In this document: one piece after another, positions 1 through 10,569 of the stretch
Position numbering within the stretch: position 1 is the first letter of the stretch
How the letters are laid out: each line of letters opens with the position of its first letter
Source: Ophiosphaerella korrae
Taxonomy: Eukaryota; Ascomycota; Dothideomycetes; Pleosporales; Phaeosphaeriaceae
Reading direction: 5' to 3'
Assembly (NCBI GenBank): GCA_028456385.1
Contig: JALNQF010000034.1
Coordinates: 1-64,000, forward strand
DNA: 64,000 bases
The notes under the pieces: model-generated
What the model was told of the DNA's origin: nothing
The model's database searches: none
Seen by the model: the letters and a program-made list of their open reading frames with translations, nothing else
Program-made: the position numbers and the translations under genes

Positions 1-72
1 CTTTGCGCCGACCAAATCATGCCAACCATAAATCTTTCATATGCCCCAACCCCAAAACCAAACCACATGCTC

Positions 73-74
<2 letters not shown>

Positions 75-135
<61 letters not shown>

Positions 136-166
136 ACCACACCCCCCCCCCCCCCCCCCCCCCCCC
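75..166. repeat. Poly-C tract, 61 C plus 25 C
   Basis: An uninterrupted run of 61 C (75-135) is followed by a short ACCACA spacer and a second run of 25 C (142-166). Any protein read through it is pure homopolymer. The exact length in the genome is uncertain because such tracts are error-prone in sequencing and assembly. Confidence 0.9.
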
Positions 167-1245
167 ACCCCCTCTCACCCCCGTTTCCTGACCACCCCTT
201 ACCAGCACGGCCCAAAATTCGTCCAGTATTGGTACCCCTATAGGGCGTGGCATCTCTTGCCCCGGCTCACGATACCCAAAGGAACATGAATTTGGCGAGT
301 TGTCGTCAGGCAACGTGGCTGTGGAGGCCTCATTAGTGCAATCTTGCGATATCTGCACTAGGTAGCCGTATTGCACAGCACTTATACGGTGTCCTCTTGA
401 CAGCCTCCCGCACCGTGACGCAAGGCGACCGTATTTTTCTCATTGTTGTGGAATCTGTCCAACGGCGTTGCTGTCAGCAGCGCCAAATGCGATGTCAGCC
501 CCCTCGGGTAGTCACTTGTCAGTCGCTTCGCGCAATCCGTGATACATATTAGTCTAGTCCATGGCGTTTGATCAGTGATCACTCATTCTGGCAAAATACT
601 GCATGCAGCTGGCTGACAGGAAGGACGATGCACTTGTGCCCGATTAGCTTTGCACACACATACTGGCGAGTACCTACTCTGTATGGTATTGCACAGAACA
701 AGTGAGAGCGTTCTCGGTGATTTTCACTGCATTGTGACATGGCTTACGAATGGGTCGATGCGCCATCCCTGCCCACGATCGCTGCCTGGAGGAAACTCGC
801 TGTTTCTCGCTGATTCTCGACCACGGCAGGGCCTCTCCCTCCGCTCCGCAGAGAGCTAAGCCCTGACACTGCATGATCTTGGTCCTTAGGTCGACGCCTC
901 CAAGCAACCAAATTCTGGACCACCTCGGAACGTGACTGTGCAAAAACAAGGCTGAGCGTGCGCTCACAAAGGCGTCCAGCATGCAAAACTTGGTACCAAT
1001 CGGGTTTCTTCCAGCATCAACACAACAATTCAGTTATCCAAAGCGAGCGAGCACCATGGTGATACGCATCTTTGCGAACTCTTGGGTCAACCAAGCCCCT
1101 ACTTGCGCATGTGCCTAGAGTCCGCATCGACTCGCTTACGCGACGTTGCAAAAATCGACAGCTCGAGGCTTTGCCAGAAAACAAGGGTACCTGATCGACG
1201 ACGTCAGTGAGCCAAAAGTGGGCTTTGCACAATGCCTATCCGCAA

Positions 1246-1258
1246 CCCCCCCCCCCCC
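1246..1258. repeat. C13 homopolymer
   Basis: Thirteen consecutive C followed by a further C/T-rich stretch, in non-coding sequence. Confidence 0.9.
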
Positions 1259-3640
1259 TCCTCCCTCCCGTGCTCAAAAAGCGGCCGCACTGGCCCTCGT
1301 TTACCGAAAAAAACATACAGGCTACCTACCTAGCTAGCCGATCGATGCCTTTCCGCGGCTTCCCCTTGATGAGGAAAAAAAACGATACGGGTGGAATGCG
1401 GCGGAATCCTGGTTCCATGAGATGGGGCCACGACACTGGGGACAGGTCTGCTGTGTTCGCAATTGGATACTCCTGGTTGTCGTGGAGGCGAGGCGCTGCT
1501 TGGGGGGCTTGGACGGGGCCAAGATTGCCAATGCTTTCAACAGGAATCGTGGTACCACGCATGCACGCATCTTGACAGGGAAGTTTCAAGGAATCCAAGG
1601 CATGGTAGTCGAATCACTAGCCACAAATGAAATGCGCCACGAATGCTGGGTGGAAAAGATGTTTCAAGCGGATAGTAGAGACGCCGAGGCGCCGAGAGCG
1701 CGCCCGCCCATTGGGAACTCCAAAACGCAATCAAAATGTATTTGCGCTTTCTCCCCGACTCAATGTTGTGCTATACCGTAGTGCTCTATCTTTGCCGATT
1801 CATCAGTTGCGGGGTTATATCCCGACTCTGACACCGGGGCACTTGGTCCAAGCATTCTGTGCAGTGCTGCCATGTAGCCTCACAATTAGAGAGTAAGGCC
1901 GACCTAATGGCTACGCAAAATACGGCAGTTTTGGCAAAACTCAATGAATCAACACGCTTTTACACAAGCATCTACTTACGCTGCTGAGTCATCGTGGCTC
2001 ACGGCTCTTGCCATTGTCTTGGCACGAGTCAACATGTTCAGCGCTTATAGTGTGCGACAAAACTGGTCGCCGAGCCTTGTCAACTGATTCCGCTAGAAAC
2101 AATCACCATGCACGACTACTATCTAGGACGAAATTGCTCGGGGACCTAGGCACTCGGAGACTCGGTGATGGACCATCCGCATTCCGTCCACGCTAGGGTG
2201 GTCGTTTGTAATGCATGTCCCGATGCCGACAGTCGGGTCTCGGGGCTCGTGCGAGGCTCTCAAAGAGGGTCGCCAAATGGCATAGTATGATCAAGCGTTC
2301 AACTGCTTTGCCATGGAGCAATCGCCGGGCGTTGAGGCTTGGACAAGGATTGTCACGTTGGTCTCGATCGACTACGGATAGTTTGATGCCAAAACACACG
2401 GTGAGCTCACGGCAGTATCTTGCATTGGGCATTCAAGCACGGCATGTGCTCCTGGGCTCAGAACACGAAGCGTAATCTCGGAGGGGAGACCTGATGCTCC
2501 CATTGCTTGCAGCGAAGAATGCACATTGAGGCTCAAGACTTGGATTCACAAGTCAAGTCTCCGCAATTGACCCCACAAGATAGTGAGGCTGAAAAGGTTC
2601 CAGAACAGTGGTCCATCAACAATATGCGTGCCTACGTCACGGCACGTGCAAGTGTGAATCGCCATGCTGCAACGCGGAAATAAAGGTGTTGTATTACCCG
2701 AGATGCATGCAGCAACCTAGCCTGCAACGTTGGAACTTGGGGAGGGCTGACATCGATGATCTTCCTTCCATCGACTCCACGCCGCACCCGCACAATCCCT
2801 ACCTGGGGTCCAAGCTATGACAAAGTTAAAAGGACGGTGAGGTTGGGCAATGGCGAGGGCGGACCGATACCAGACGTGCATAGGTTTTGTGTTGCTGGTA
2901 ATGATGCCGCTTGGGACTAAAGTGGCCGGCAAGAGACCGATTTGGGATTTTTCGAAACCAAGCCTTTCTCACGCTATGCTATGTCTGGCGATATGGCGAT
3001 CACGCGAGTGAGACAGTGCCGTGTCCGAAAACATGGCAATGCCCAATTTACAATGATTGAGGTGTTGGATGCTGGTCAGCGGTAGGAAGCGAAAGGAAGC
3101 GAAAGGGTGGGATAGCGTGACACGTTTAGTGGTAGCAGGGATAGTTTTGGAGACTCAGGAAGGGGTCTTGCATGTTTGCAGTATCGGAGTTGATTGCGAT
3201 TATTTTCCTTTACCATTTTCCGGTCTGGCGACCAAGCCATTCCCACTGCCTGGCGGAAGGTGCCAAGGCAGGCCTGAGGTGCAGACGGACGTAAAAGGCC
3301 GGGCGAGCGCATGGTGTGTCAGACTCAGCGGGCGGGTTCCATTGATTACCGTGTTTGCGTGTTTGCGGTGTAGCACAGAACGGATGCCGGCGATTGAGGA
3401 TCCGAGCAGCCCACCCGCGTCTACGACTTTGGCGGGCGCTTTTGCCACGTGAGGTCACGAAGCTGCGTCTTGAGCTCGTGGGTAAAGTGGTCAAAAGTGG
3501 AAGGGCCGGTCCTGCCTTGGCCGCTGCGGGGCTCGAGATCTGGCAGGCGGTTGATCTTGCGATATGCTTTGCGGACAGCGCTGTTGAAGGCCGGGCTGCG
3601 GATGAGCTGGTACGACAGGTCAGCGGTGGGGGTGCTGAGT

Positions 3641-3659
3641 GGGGGGGGGGGGGGGGGGG
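3641..3659. repeat. G19 homopolymer
   Basis: Nineteen consecutive G, about 0.5 kb upstream of the phosphatase start. A C-tract on the opposite strand matches the other poly-C runs of the window. Confidence 0.9.
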
Positions 3660-3969
3660 CAGCACTCTTGCAACGGCCCAGGCCTGCGGCAGCGTCAGTA
3701 TAAGAGTGCATGGCCCGGGAGTGGTAAGGCGAGGGCGAGGGCGTTACTTCAAACAGGGCAAACCACGGGGCCATTCCTGCTGGGCGTGTTGTGTATGGTG
3801 TTGTGTATGGCGGCGCGTTGTGTATGGCAGCGCGTTGGGCGCGGTGGTGAGGAGACGAGATGCTGGCCAACACGTCGCGGTAGGCGTGGCGCGTGCCAAT
3901 CCATCCAGACAGCCAATGGCCACAGGCGCGCCTCGCCAGTCCCCATGTCGCCAGTCCCTATGCCACCAA

Positions 3970-4013
3970 CCCCTCGAACCCCCCCTCGAACCCCCCCTCG
4001 ACGCCCCCCTCGA
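3970..4013 (+). repeat. Short tandem repeat, CCCCTCGA-type units
   Basis: About three to four imperfect 12-13 bp units of the form CCCCTCGAACCCC, in the leader of the phosphatase gene. If the phosphatase N-terminus extends upstream they would encode Ser/Asn-Pro-Pro repeats. Confidence 0.6.
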
Positions 4014-4147
4014 CCAGCCCCTCCACGGCACTCCTACACAGCTGCCAAACCCAGCACCCCCAAGCCTTCAAGCTGCAGAAACTCCGCGCCCTCAGGCGCA
4101 AGGCGAAGCTCACGGGCGGGCTGACCAGAATCGAGGCCGACCTGGCC

Positions 4148-5512
4148 ATGGCGTCGGCCCACGAGACGCTCTCGCCCACGGCCTCGTCCAAGCGGTCGCG
4201 CAGCAGAGAGAGCACGGCCAGCTCGACCTTCAGCACGCACACGCCGCTGGCCACGCCGTCGCTGAGCACGCACAGCCTGGCCGTGGCCTCGTCGTCGTCG
4301 ACGCCCGGCACGCCCTCGACGGCAGAGCCCCTCGTGCTCGACGGCACGCCGTATCCTGCCTTCCTGCGCCAGCGCCGCGCCGACCTGCACGCGCGCTGGA
4401 CCAGCCTCGAGCTCGCCCAGCTCGAGCGCTTCAGGGACCCGGCCCAGCCGCGCTGCAACAGCGAGGAGTACGCCGCGCGCAACCGCTACGCCAACGTCGA
4501 CCCCTACCAGGCCAACCGCGTGCGCCTGCACGTGCCCGAGGGCTGCAGCGACTACATCAACGCCTCGCCCATTGTGCTGCTGCCCTCCGCCGCCGACCCT
4601 GCTGCCGAGCCGCCGCCCGCCAATGCCCTCGCCTACATCGCCACCCAGGGCCCCAAGGCCGACTGCTGGGCCCATTTCTGGCGCATGGTCTGGCACGAGA
4701 ACCACGACCCCGCCGTCATCGTCATGCTCACCCAGACCCACGAGACGGGCCGCGAGAAGTGCTTCCCCTACTTCCCCGCCTCGCTCGACCACCCCGACCT
4801 GCCCGTCAACGACCACGACGAGTTCCACGACGGCCTCGTCCACGCCCTGCACCTGCGCTCCCTCTGCCACCACCACGAGGCCCGCACCCAGGTCCGCGAC
4901 ATGGTCCTGAGCCCCGCCGACCCCGATGCCAACCCCGCCGGCGGCGAGCACACCCGCACCGTCTGGCACCTGCTCTTCGACGCCTGGCCCGACTTCTCCG
5001 CCCCCGACGGCGCCGACCGCCACGCCCTCCTCAGGCTCATCGACATCTCGCGCGCCAAGAACTCGGACAACGCCACAAACCCCCGCATCGTCCACTGCAG
5101 CGCCGGCATCGGCCGCAGCGGCACCTTCATCGCCCTCGACTGGCTCATGCAGGAGCTGCGCGACGGCAGCCTCGACAACCTGCCCGACGACGCCGACCCC
5201 ATCGTCCACGTCATTGAAAACCTGCGCGACCAGCGCGCTGGCATGGTCCAGTCCAAGGTCCAGTTCCTCTTTCTCTACGACACCCTGCGCGAGCAGTGGC
5301 GCGACCGCTGGATCGCCAACCACCCAGATGAGGCCGCCAGTCTGGGCATCGCCACGCCTGCTACTGCTGCTGTGGCGGAAAACGATTCCAGCGAGCCCGC
5401 CCTCAAGCGCCAAAAGTCCATGCAGCAGAGTCAGGCCGACTTGGAGGCCCTGGCTGCCCTCGAGGCCGAACTCATGGAGTCGGACATGTCGTACGAATCG
5501 GGTAAGACCTGA
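4148..5512 (+). CDS. Classical protein tyrosine phosphatase
   Basis: Cytosolic/nuclear phosphotyrosine phosphatase of the fungal Pyp/PTP family, which in yeasts dephosphorylates MAP kinases. From the first in-frame ATG (4148) the product is 454 residues. Visible motifs in order: NRYANVDPY (from N112), the phosphotyrosine loop DYINAS (from D135), AYIATQGP, the WPD loop with the general acid (W280-D282), the signature loop HCSAGIGRSG with nucleophile C317 and R323, and the Q-loop GMVQSKVQF. All catalytic elements are intact, so an active enzyme is expected. The frame stays open upstream of 4148, with KLQKLRALRRKAKL-like coding-looking sequence but no ATG back to about 3893, so an upstream exon with the true start is possible. 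Codon third positions are almost all G or C, unlike the neighbours. No intron is visible within the domain. Confidence 0.9.
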   Translation: MASAHETLSPTASSKRSRSRESTASSTFSTHTPLATPSLSTHSLAVASSSSTPGTPSTAEPLVLDGTPYPAFLRQRRADLHARWTSLELAQLERFRDPAQPRCNSEEYAARNRYANVDPYQANRVRLHVPEGCSDYINASPIVLLPSAADPAAEPPPANALAYIATQGPKADCWAHFWRMVWHENHDPAVIVMLTQTHETGREKCFPYFPASLDHPDLPVNDHDEFHDGLVHALHLRSLCHHHEARTQVRDMVLSPADPDANPAGGEHTRTVWHLLFDAWPDFSAPDGADRHALLRLIDISRAKNSDNATNPRIVHCSAGIGRSGTFIALDWLMQELRDGSLDNLPDDADPIVHVIENLRDQRAGMVQSKVQFLFLYDTLREQWRDRWIANHPDEAASLGIATPATAAVAENDSSEPALKRQKSMQQSQADLEALAALEAELMESDMSYESGKT

Positions 5513-5995
5513 CCGACTGACCGACCGACTGACTGAGCCTCTTTCTGACATATCCGTTTTCTGATACTTGGGGACACGTCGCCTACGTCGTGCCTCCTGG
5601 ATACACTCGACACCCAACCATGCGCCGTGGGCCCCATCTCTTCCCCCCTCCCCCAACCTCCTTCCTGCCCATCTTCCCGCGCTGTGCGTGCCGGGCTCAT
5701 CCTCATCTCCTACCCTTTTTTTTTCCCCTATTCCTGCTTGTCTTTTTTTTTTCCCTGGTGTGTTGTCATGAATGCATAGCCTTGCGGGTTGGATGTGGGT
5801 TAGATTGGGCTGGGTTGACGGGTGGAGTTGAGGAAAGCATGGTCGATATCCTTTGTCGGCATGGCGCGCGTAGCTTGATTTGATTGACAGTTAGTACAGA
5901 GCAGAATCGTAATGAATTGCAACACATGCATCCAAATCGTCTATTCCATCTATTTCTTTATAAGCCAGAAACTGCATATAGTGTGCTCGTCTCTT
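5513..5995. other. Intergenic, convergent 3' ends
   Basis: The phosphatase (plus) and MON1 (minus) converge on this 0.5 kb stretch. It starts with a short ACTG/ACCG-type tetranucleotide run (about 5510-5535) and has T-rich stretches near 5710-5755. No coding or RNA gene seen. Confidence 0.6.
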
Positions 5996-8349
5996 CTAAA
6001 ACACCGCGCCCCCAATGATAAACACCCGCTCCTCCTCGTGCCTCACCCACTGTACAATCTGATTTGCACTCTGCGCCAACGCATTCCGGCTCGTGCTCGC
6101 CGGTGCCACAGCAAGCAGCTCAAACAACGGTGTGCTCCACGCAAGCGCAATGTACGTCGCACTACTAACGTGGTGCACCTTGAGCGTCGTGGGTTTGTTG
6201 TGGAGCGCGGCGTGGAGCGTGGTGTAGAGGGTCAGTAGGTGACGTTTCTCTAGTGCGCTGTCAAAGTATGGGGAGAAGCTTGGCATGGTGAACTGCACGT
6301 TTCCTCGCGACTTGTAGAGGAAGTGGCGCAACGGGCTTCCAGGGACGATATCCGTGCATTTTGGTCGGCCGTGCTTGACAGCTGTTCGAATCGCGTCGAT
6401 CGAACCATCACGCTGTAGATGCTAGACGTCATCTGTTAGTCGCCATACCAGAAAACAGACAGCCGTACACAGCCGGCATGTATGCAGAATAAAGAGGGCA
6501 ACGGTAACCCGGGTCTTGGGGTTGTGCCGCGGAACTTTGCAGTGTCCGGGCCCGATGTGTAGCATGCGCGAGTTGATCGGACGGAGCACCGGACATAAAT
6601 CAACAGCGAGCACCATGCGCGAATTTCCCCCTGGTCTTCAGATCAGGCTCCCAGTGGGCTCCCCAATAAAAAGGAGGTGGGCTTGCCAGATGCGGTGGAT
6701 AGGGAGGCTTTTGGTAAAGAAAATTACACGTACCTCGACCAATTCGTCCCTCATGTTTCGAAGCGCAAAGAAGCTTTCCTTGCTCGCACTAATGAGTAAG
6801 ATAGCAACCTCGTCATCTGCTCCGTCACTAGTCCGCGGTCGCTCTTGTATCTGCTCTGTCAGATGCTCTAGATTCAAGAAGCTGACATACATGTAGAGAA
6901 ATCCCGTGTTGTTGAACCCTGGCAGGCATAGTGGTATCCAGTTTTCGCCACCACCAGCCTTTACACTGCCCGCTTCAAACAGCATATTGAAGATCAAATG
7001 CAGGTCACCAGGATGTAGGCTATGTTTTTTAGGTCGTACCACCGAGACCAGCTTCCCGGAAGCGACAATCAGACCGTAGAGCAGGTTCTCGGATCGCGTC
7101 TTGAGGAGCGTGTTGTTAATAGTGGTACGATGTGACTTGCGGAGCTTTAGACATTCCAGTGCCGACAGCAAGGTGGATGGCGAGCCTCGCGTGAAGCCAT
7201 CAGCTAGTGCCGATAGTAGTGTTTCTGTTCCCTGAAGTGGTCTGCGGAGGTCGTAATTGGCCCTGACAGCAAACATGCGCTCCATGCTAGGGAGCGTGAG
7301 GGTTGACAGGATCTGCATGTACAGCGCCTCCAGCTGAGTGCGGAGCTGCGAGTCACTCTCCGGTAGTCGTGTGATCGCGACTAGATTGAGGGGCCCTTTG
7401 GACATGACGACGAAGCGCACCTGGCCTGCAGTAAAGCCTTGGAGGACATCGTTTGTGGACTGGTAGAAGGAGATGATGGTCTGTACTACGCCAATGTAGT
7501 TTGTGATGAGATGATCATCGCCGTGTCTACTATAGATGGGCTTGCCGGCGCTGGATAGGATGAGGAAGTGTTTGAGCTTGGCGCGCCATTGGTGCATCAC
7601 AATGTCTATTTTCTACATCAGCACAGGCTGGCTCCGGACGCAGAATGTGGCTGACCTTGATTAGAGCCGTCTGGACTCATTTGCTCGATGTCGTCAAACT
7701 CGCGGCCAAAAGCTGCTTCGAAGTCGGCATCAGGCGGAAACATGGTCTGCGCCTCGGTGTCGACAAACTTGTGACCCAGTGACTGCAAGAGCGTCCTCTC
7801 CGTCTCTGTCTTGTCTTCGCGGCCCACAATGTCGCCCAAGATGCTTTCGGTCTCGGCCAGACTCTCTACGCCTGGCATGAAGCTCCTGACACTTGCACTG
7901 TCATCGCTGGCGCTGTGGGAAGCGAGATTGAGGCCAAGGAAGGTGCGTTGTTGGAGAGGATTTGATGCAGGCGCATCGTCGCGCATGTCGGTATCCAAGG
8001 CGTGGCCATTGCTAAACGAGACCTGGGTGGTGGGCTTGGAGATGAGCTGTGGCCTCGACGGCAACCTGCGTATCGAAGCGTGCGATGTCGACGGCCGCGA
8101 GCTGAGCAGCCCTAGCCGTGGTCGTGGCGGCAGTGGCGGTGGGGTGCCCTCCCTAGATGGCGCCGAGAGTACGCTGACTGAGGCTCTACGCGAGAGGCTG
8201 TGGATAATATTCAGCGTGGGGTTGGCAAAGTCACGCTGCGAAAAAGAGGCAGAGGCAGAGGCATTGCTACTCTTCAGCGTGGGAGTCGAGGGGGCCCTCT
8301 TCAACCTGGACGCCACTCCTGCAGGCTTAGCACTCCCAGGCTCGGGCAT
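5996..8349 (-). CDS. MON1: Vacuolar fusion protein MON1
   Basis: Subunit of the Mon1-Ccz1 complex, the Rab7/Ypt7 exchange factor acting on late endosomes, vacuoles and autophagosomes. Three exons on the minus strand: 8349-7656, 7605-6734, 6421-5996, joined length 664 codons (663 residues). The disordered Ser-rich N-terminus (about 235 residues) precedes the longin-type core that begins [21 protein letters not shown] and runs to the conserved segment [17 protein letters not shown] near the C-terminus. Intron 1 is 50 bp (GTCAGC...AATAG); intron 2 is unusually long at 312 bp (GTACGT...CTAG) with a CTAAC branch site near its 3' end. The second join gives RDELVEHLQRDGS, as I recall from other fungal MON1 proteins. 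The start at 8349 is the first in-frame ATG. A 14-codon upstream ORF lies just before it. Confidence 0.93.
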
Positions 8350-8809
8350 CAAGACAGCAATGCGGGCACCTCATTCAGAAGGCCTGCGACGCGAAGACTT
8401 CTGTATCCGGAACATGGTGGGATTGTGGAGACGAGATGGGGTTGACCATGTGTGACGTTGGTCCGTTGGCAATTGCATGCGCATGGGCCTAAGATGCAGC
8501 CAATGATGTCGCCTTACCTCTGACATCCACCTCCAACCTCAAGACTATCTGACACCCAACATCGAGTCTTTAATCAACGCTACACACACTATCCATCCAT
8601 ATCGTCTTTAATCCACACATGGCACTAGGAAGTTAATCATCTGAGCAATCATATATTACTGACTTCATACTTTGGACTATTCGTCCCACTCATAGGACCA
8701 CAGTCCCCGGGGGTATTCTATCTAAATGCAAAGGCCCAATTTCATGTACTCCGATAAATGCAACTCCGAAGCCGTGAGCTCAGCCCGATGTGCCCCATGT
8801 CTACCTCAT
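8350..8809. other. Intergenic between MON1 and methyltransferase gene
   Basis: This stretch contains the MON1 5' leader and promoter at one end and no recognisable gene. The methyltransferase-like gene upstream (plus-strand numbering) terminates at 8810 on the other strand sense only in coordinates; both genes are on the minus strand, so the region between 8350 and 8809 lies downstream of the methyltransferase and upstream of MON1. Confidence 0.5.
8371..8415 (-). promoter_or_regulatory. Upstream ORF before MON1
   Basis: A 14-codon ORF (ATG at 8415, TGA at 8373-8371) ends 21 nt before the MON1 ATG. Whether it lies in the mRNA depends on the unmapped transcription start. Confidence 0.35.
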
Positions 8810-9945
8810 CTATCTCCATAGCACGTTTCTCTCGTCCTTTGCATTAACCCACACGTACTCGGTACACCTGGGATCTGCCTTATCCTGCCCCAGGGTAACA
8901 GCAAACAGGTTGATCTCAATCCACGCAGGCCGCATTCCCATCCTCTCTAGTCGCTCCCACCATTTGCGGAAGCGATCAAAGTCGACATCGCCTCCTGCAT
9001 CCGAGTTGCTCAGGTTCACCCCGTCACCGAGATGCAACTCGATCATGACTTGCCCAATTGGCAGCACACTTTGACCAGAAGCAGTCTGGATTCCATCGAA
9101 TGCATCCATGAATGTATCGAGCGCATCGTATTCGCTGCCCTCGATATCGATTTTAAGAATATCAATGTATGTGTGGTTGTTGTTCTTCATTAAAGTGGGT
9201 AGCGTGTAAAAGGCAGGCGATTCATCCAGTTCGTCTGTCTTGCCCAGGCCAATCTTCTTGAAAAATGTGCGATGGCGTTGGGTTGATGGAATCTGTGCTC
9301 CCCAGCCATCGACAGAGAAGTCATAGCCCCAGATCCGTGCACTGGGTACTCGTTCAAGCATCTCAGCTTCAAACGATGACTCCCCGTTAATGCCGAAACT
9401 ATAGATCACGAGCTCTCCCTCTGGCGGAGGATTGGAAACCTCTCGAATCTCCATGTTCTCGCCCGTGGGAAAGGTCGGTGCTGGAAGGCTCTCATAGATG
9501 CTCATGCCACAGACCCATTTTCCGCCGTCTCCTAGCCGGCCAACGCGCTGGAAGTCATGTGGACAGGTCCATGTTGCGGGAAAGAAGTCCCAGATGGTGT
9601 ATGGGTATTTCAAGAAGTCCCTTGGAAAGAAAGGAATATGCGGGTTATTGGGATGCTGAGATGCCATCTCCTCACGCAGCTCAACGCTCTTCTGCCACGA
9701 TTTCTCGGAGAGAGCCATGCGTTCGCGCAGCCATGATAACCGAGCAATCGATACTTTGGATAAACTGGTTGATGGCAGAACCGGTATGTATGGTAATAAA
9801 GCGGCGCTTGCTGATTGTTCGTTGTGGATGACAAGTATGGTAAATATAGTGATAAAGAGGATAGCTGCCACCCGGACTATTTCGCTGGTTAGCGATACAT
9901 TTACATATACCAGCTTACATACATACCTCCACTTGACCGAGTCAT
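8810..9945 (-). CDS. Membrane-anchored methyltransferase-like protein (METTL24 / Methyltransf_22 type)
   Basis: Two exons: 9945-9927 (19 nt) and 9876-8810, with a 50 bp GTATGT...AATAG intron; product 361 residues. The spliced N-terminus reads MTRSSGVRVAAILFITIF, a short cytosolic tail followed by one hydrophobic segment (about residues 8-24), a type II signal anchor suggesting a Golgi/ER luminal enzyme. The body shows the features I associate with this family: GRLGDGGKWVCG, the YSFGINGESSFEAEML stretch and the DILKIDIEGSEYDAL segment typical of class I SAM-dependent methyltransferases of the FkbM-like superfamily. Substrate unknown. If the intron were not removed, an unspliced frame would give a longer N-terminus with no clean anchor. 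The gene sits at the edge of an AT-rich accessory stretch. Family assignment from motifs only. Confidence 0.8.
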
Positions 9946-10569
9946 AGCGGTTGTGATGCAAGAGGGAGAGAAAGTTAAGAAGATATAGGGAAGAAACGTC
10001 AAGGGTTGAGCCGAGACTATCGTGAAGTTAGATATTTCAAAGATGTTGAGGTAGAAGCTGATGGAAAAGTGAAAGTGCTGAGAGTGAAAGCCAAAGTACT
10101 TCAACATGTCAAGTATCCTATTCACACCAAGCGAAACGCATCAGCGGAGGCGGAGTGGGTCCGACATTAGGCGCTGTGAATGTCTTTACCCCAAACACAT
10201 GGCGCGGTAAGCCATATTGTTGGCTGGCGTCAACTTGATTACTGCTAGGTGATCGCCCTCATTCAAGAATATCATGAAACAAATGCCAAAGTTAGGAAAG
10301 AATGGCCCGCCCATACGCGCAACAAGTGCACCGTTGGCATGAATCGTTTGACAAATATGGGGGCGTGGAGTGCCGCTTTCTTGGGAGTTTCAGCCACGTC
10401 CTATCAAAGTGCACCCGACGGAGTGATTCATGGATCATCGGTCACTTCTAGAAGATCCGTGCGACACATGATGTCACTGTTGTGCGATCTAGGCTTGCTA
10501 ATTTTGGGGCCAATACAGTCAAAACTTTGAGTCATTACTAGATATGGCAGCTATGTAACGAAGAGTCAC
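9946..10569. other. Intergenic, no gene seen
   Basis: The stretch holds the 5' region of the methyltransferase-like gene and the 3' flank of the transporter gene, both on the minus strand. Moderately AT-rich with no coding or RNA signature. Confidence 0.5.

Larger units (their letters stand above)
1..4147. other. Long unassigned region, no supportable gene
   Basis: No open frame here shows a recognisable domain, a convincing start or a chain of exons joined by fungal splice signals. The longer frames are either homopolymer translations (poly-Pro/poly-Gly near 60-190) or low-complexity shadows. Sequence is of mixed composition, with poly-C and poly-G tracts. The last few hundred bases probably hold the promoter and 5' leader of the phosphatase gene that follows. 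Confidence 0.6.

Noticed and set aside
3..376. Poly-Pro and poly-Gly frames over the C tract
   Set aside because: Pure translation of the homopolymer; no coding context.
3355..5217. 620-codon plus-strand frame overlapping the phosphatase
   Set aside because: Different frame of the same GC-rich DNA; the product is Arg/Pro/His-rich low complexity typical of a shadow frame.
4034..5656. 540-codon minus-strand frame opposite the tyrosine phosphatase
   Set aside because: It mirrors the GC-rich phosphatase exactly, is low-complexity (Val/Gly/Glu-rich) and has no domain; the sense strand carries every PTP catalytic motif.
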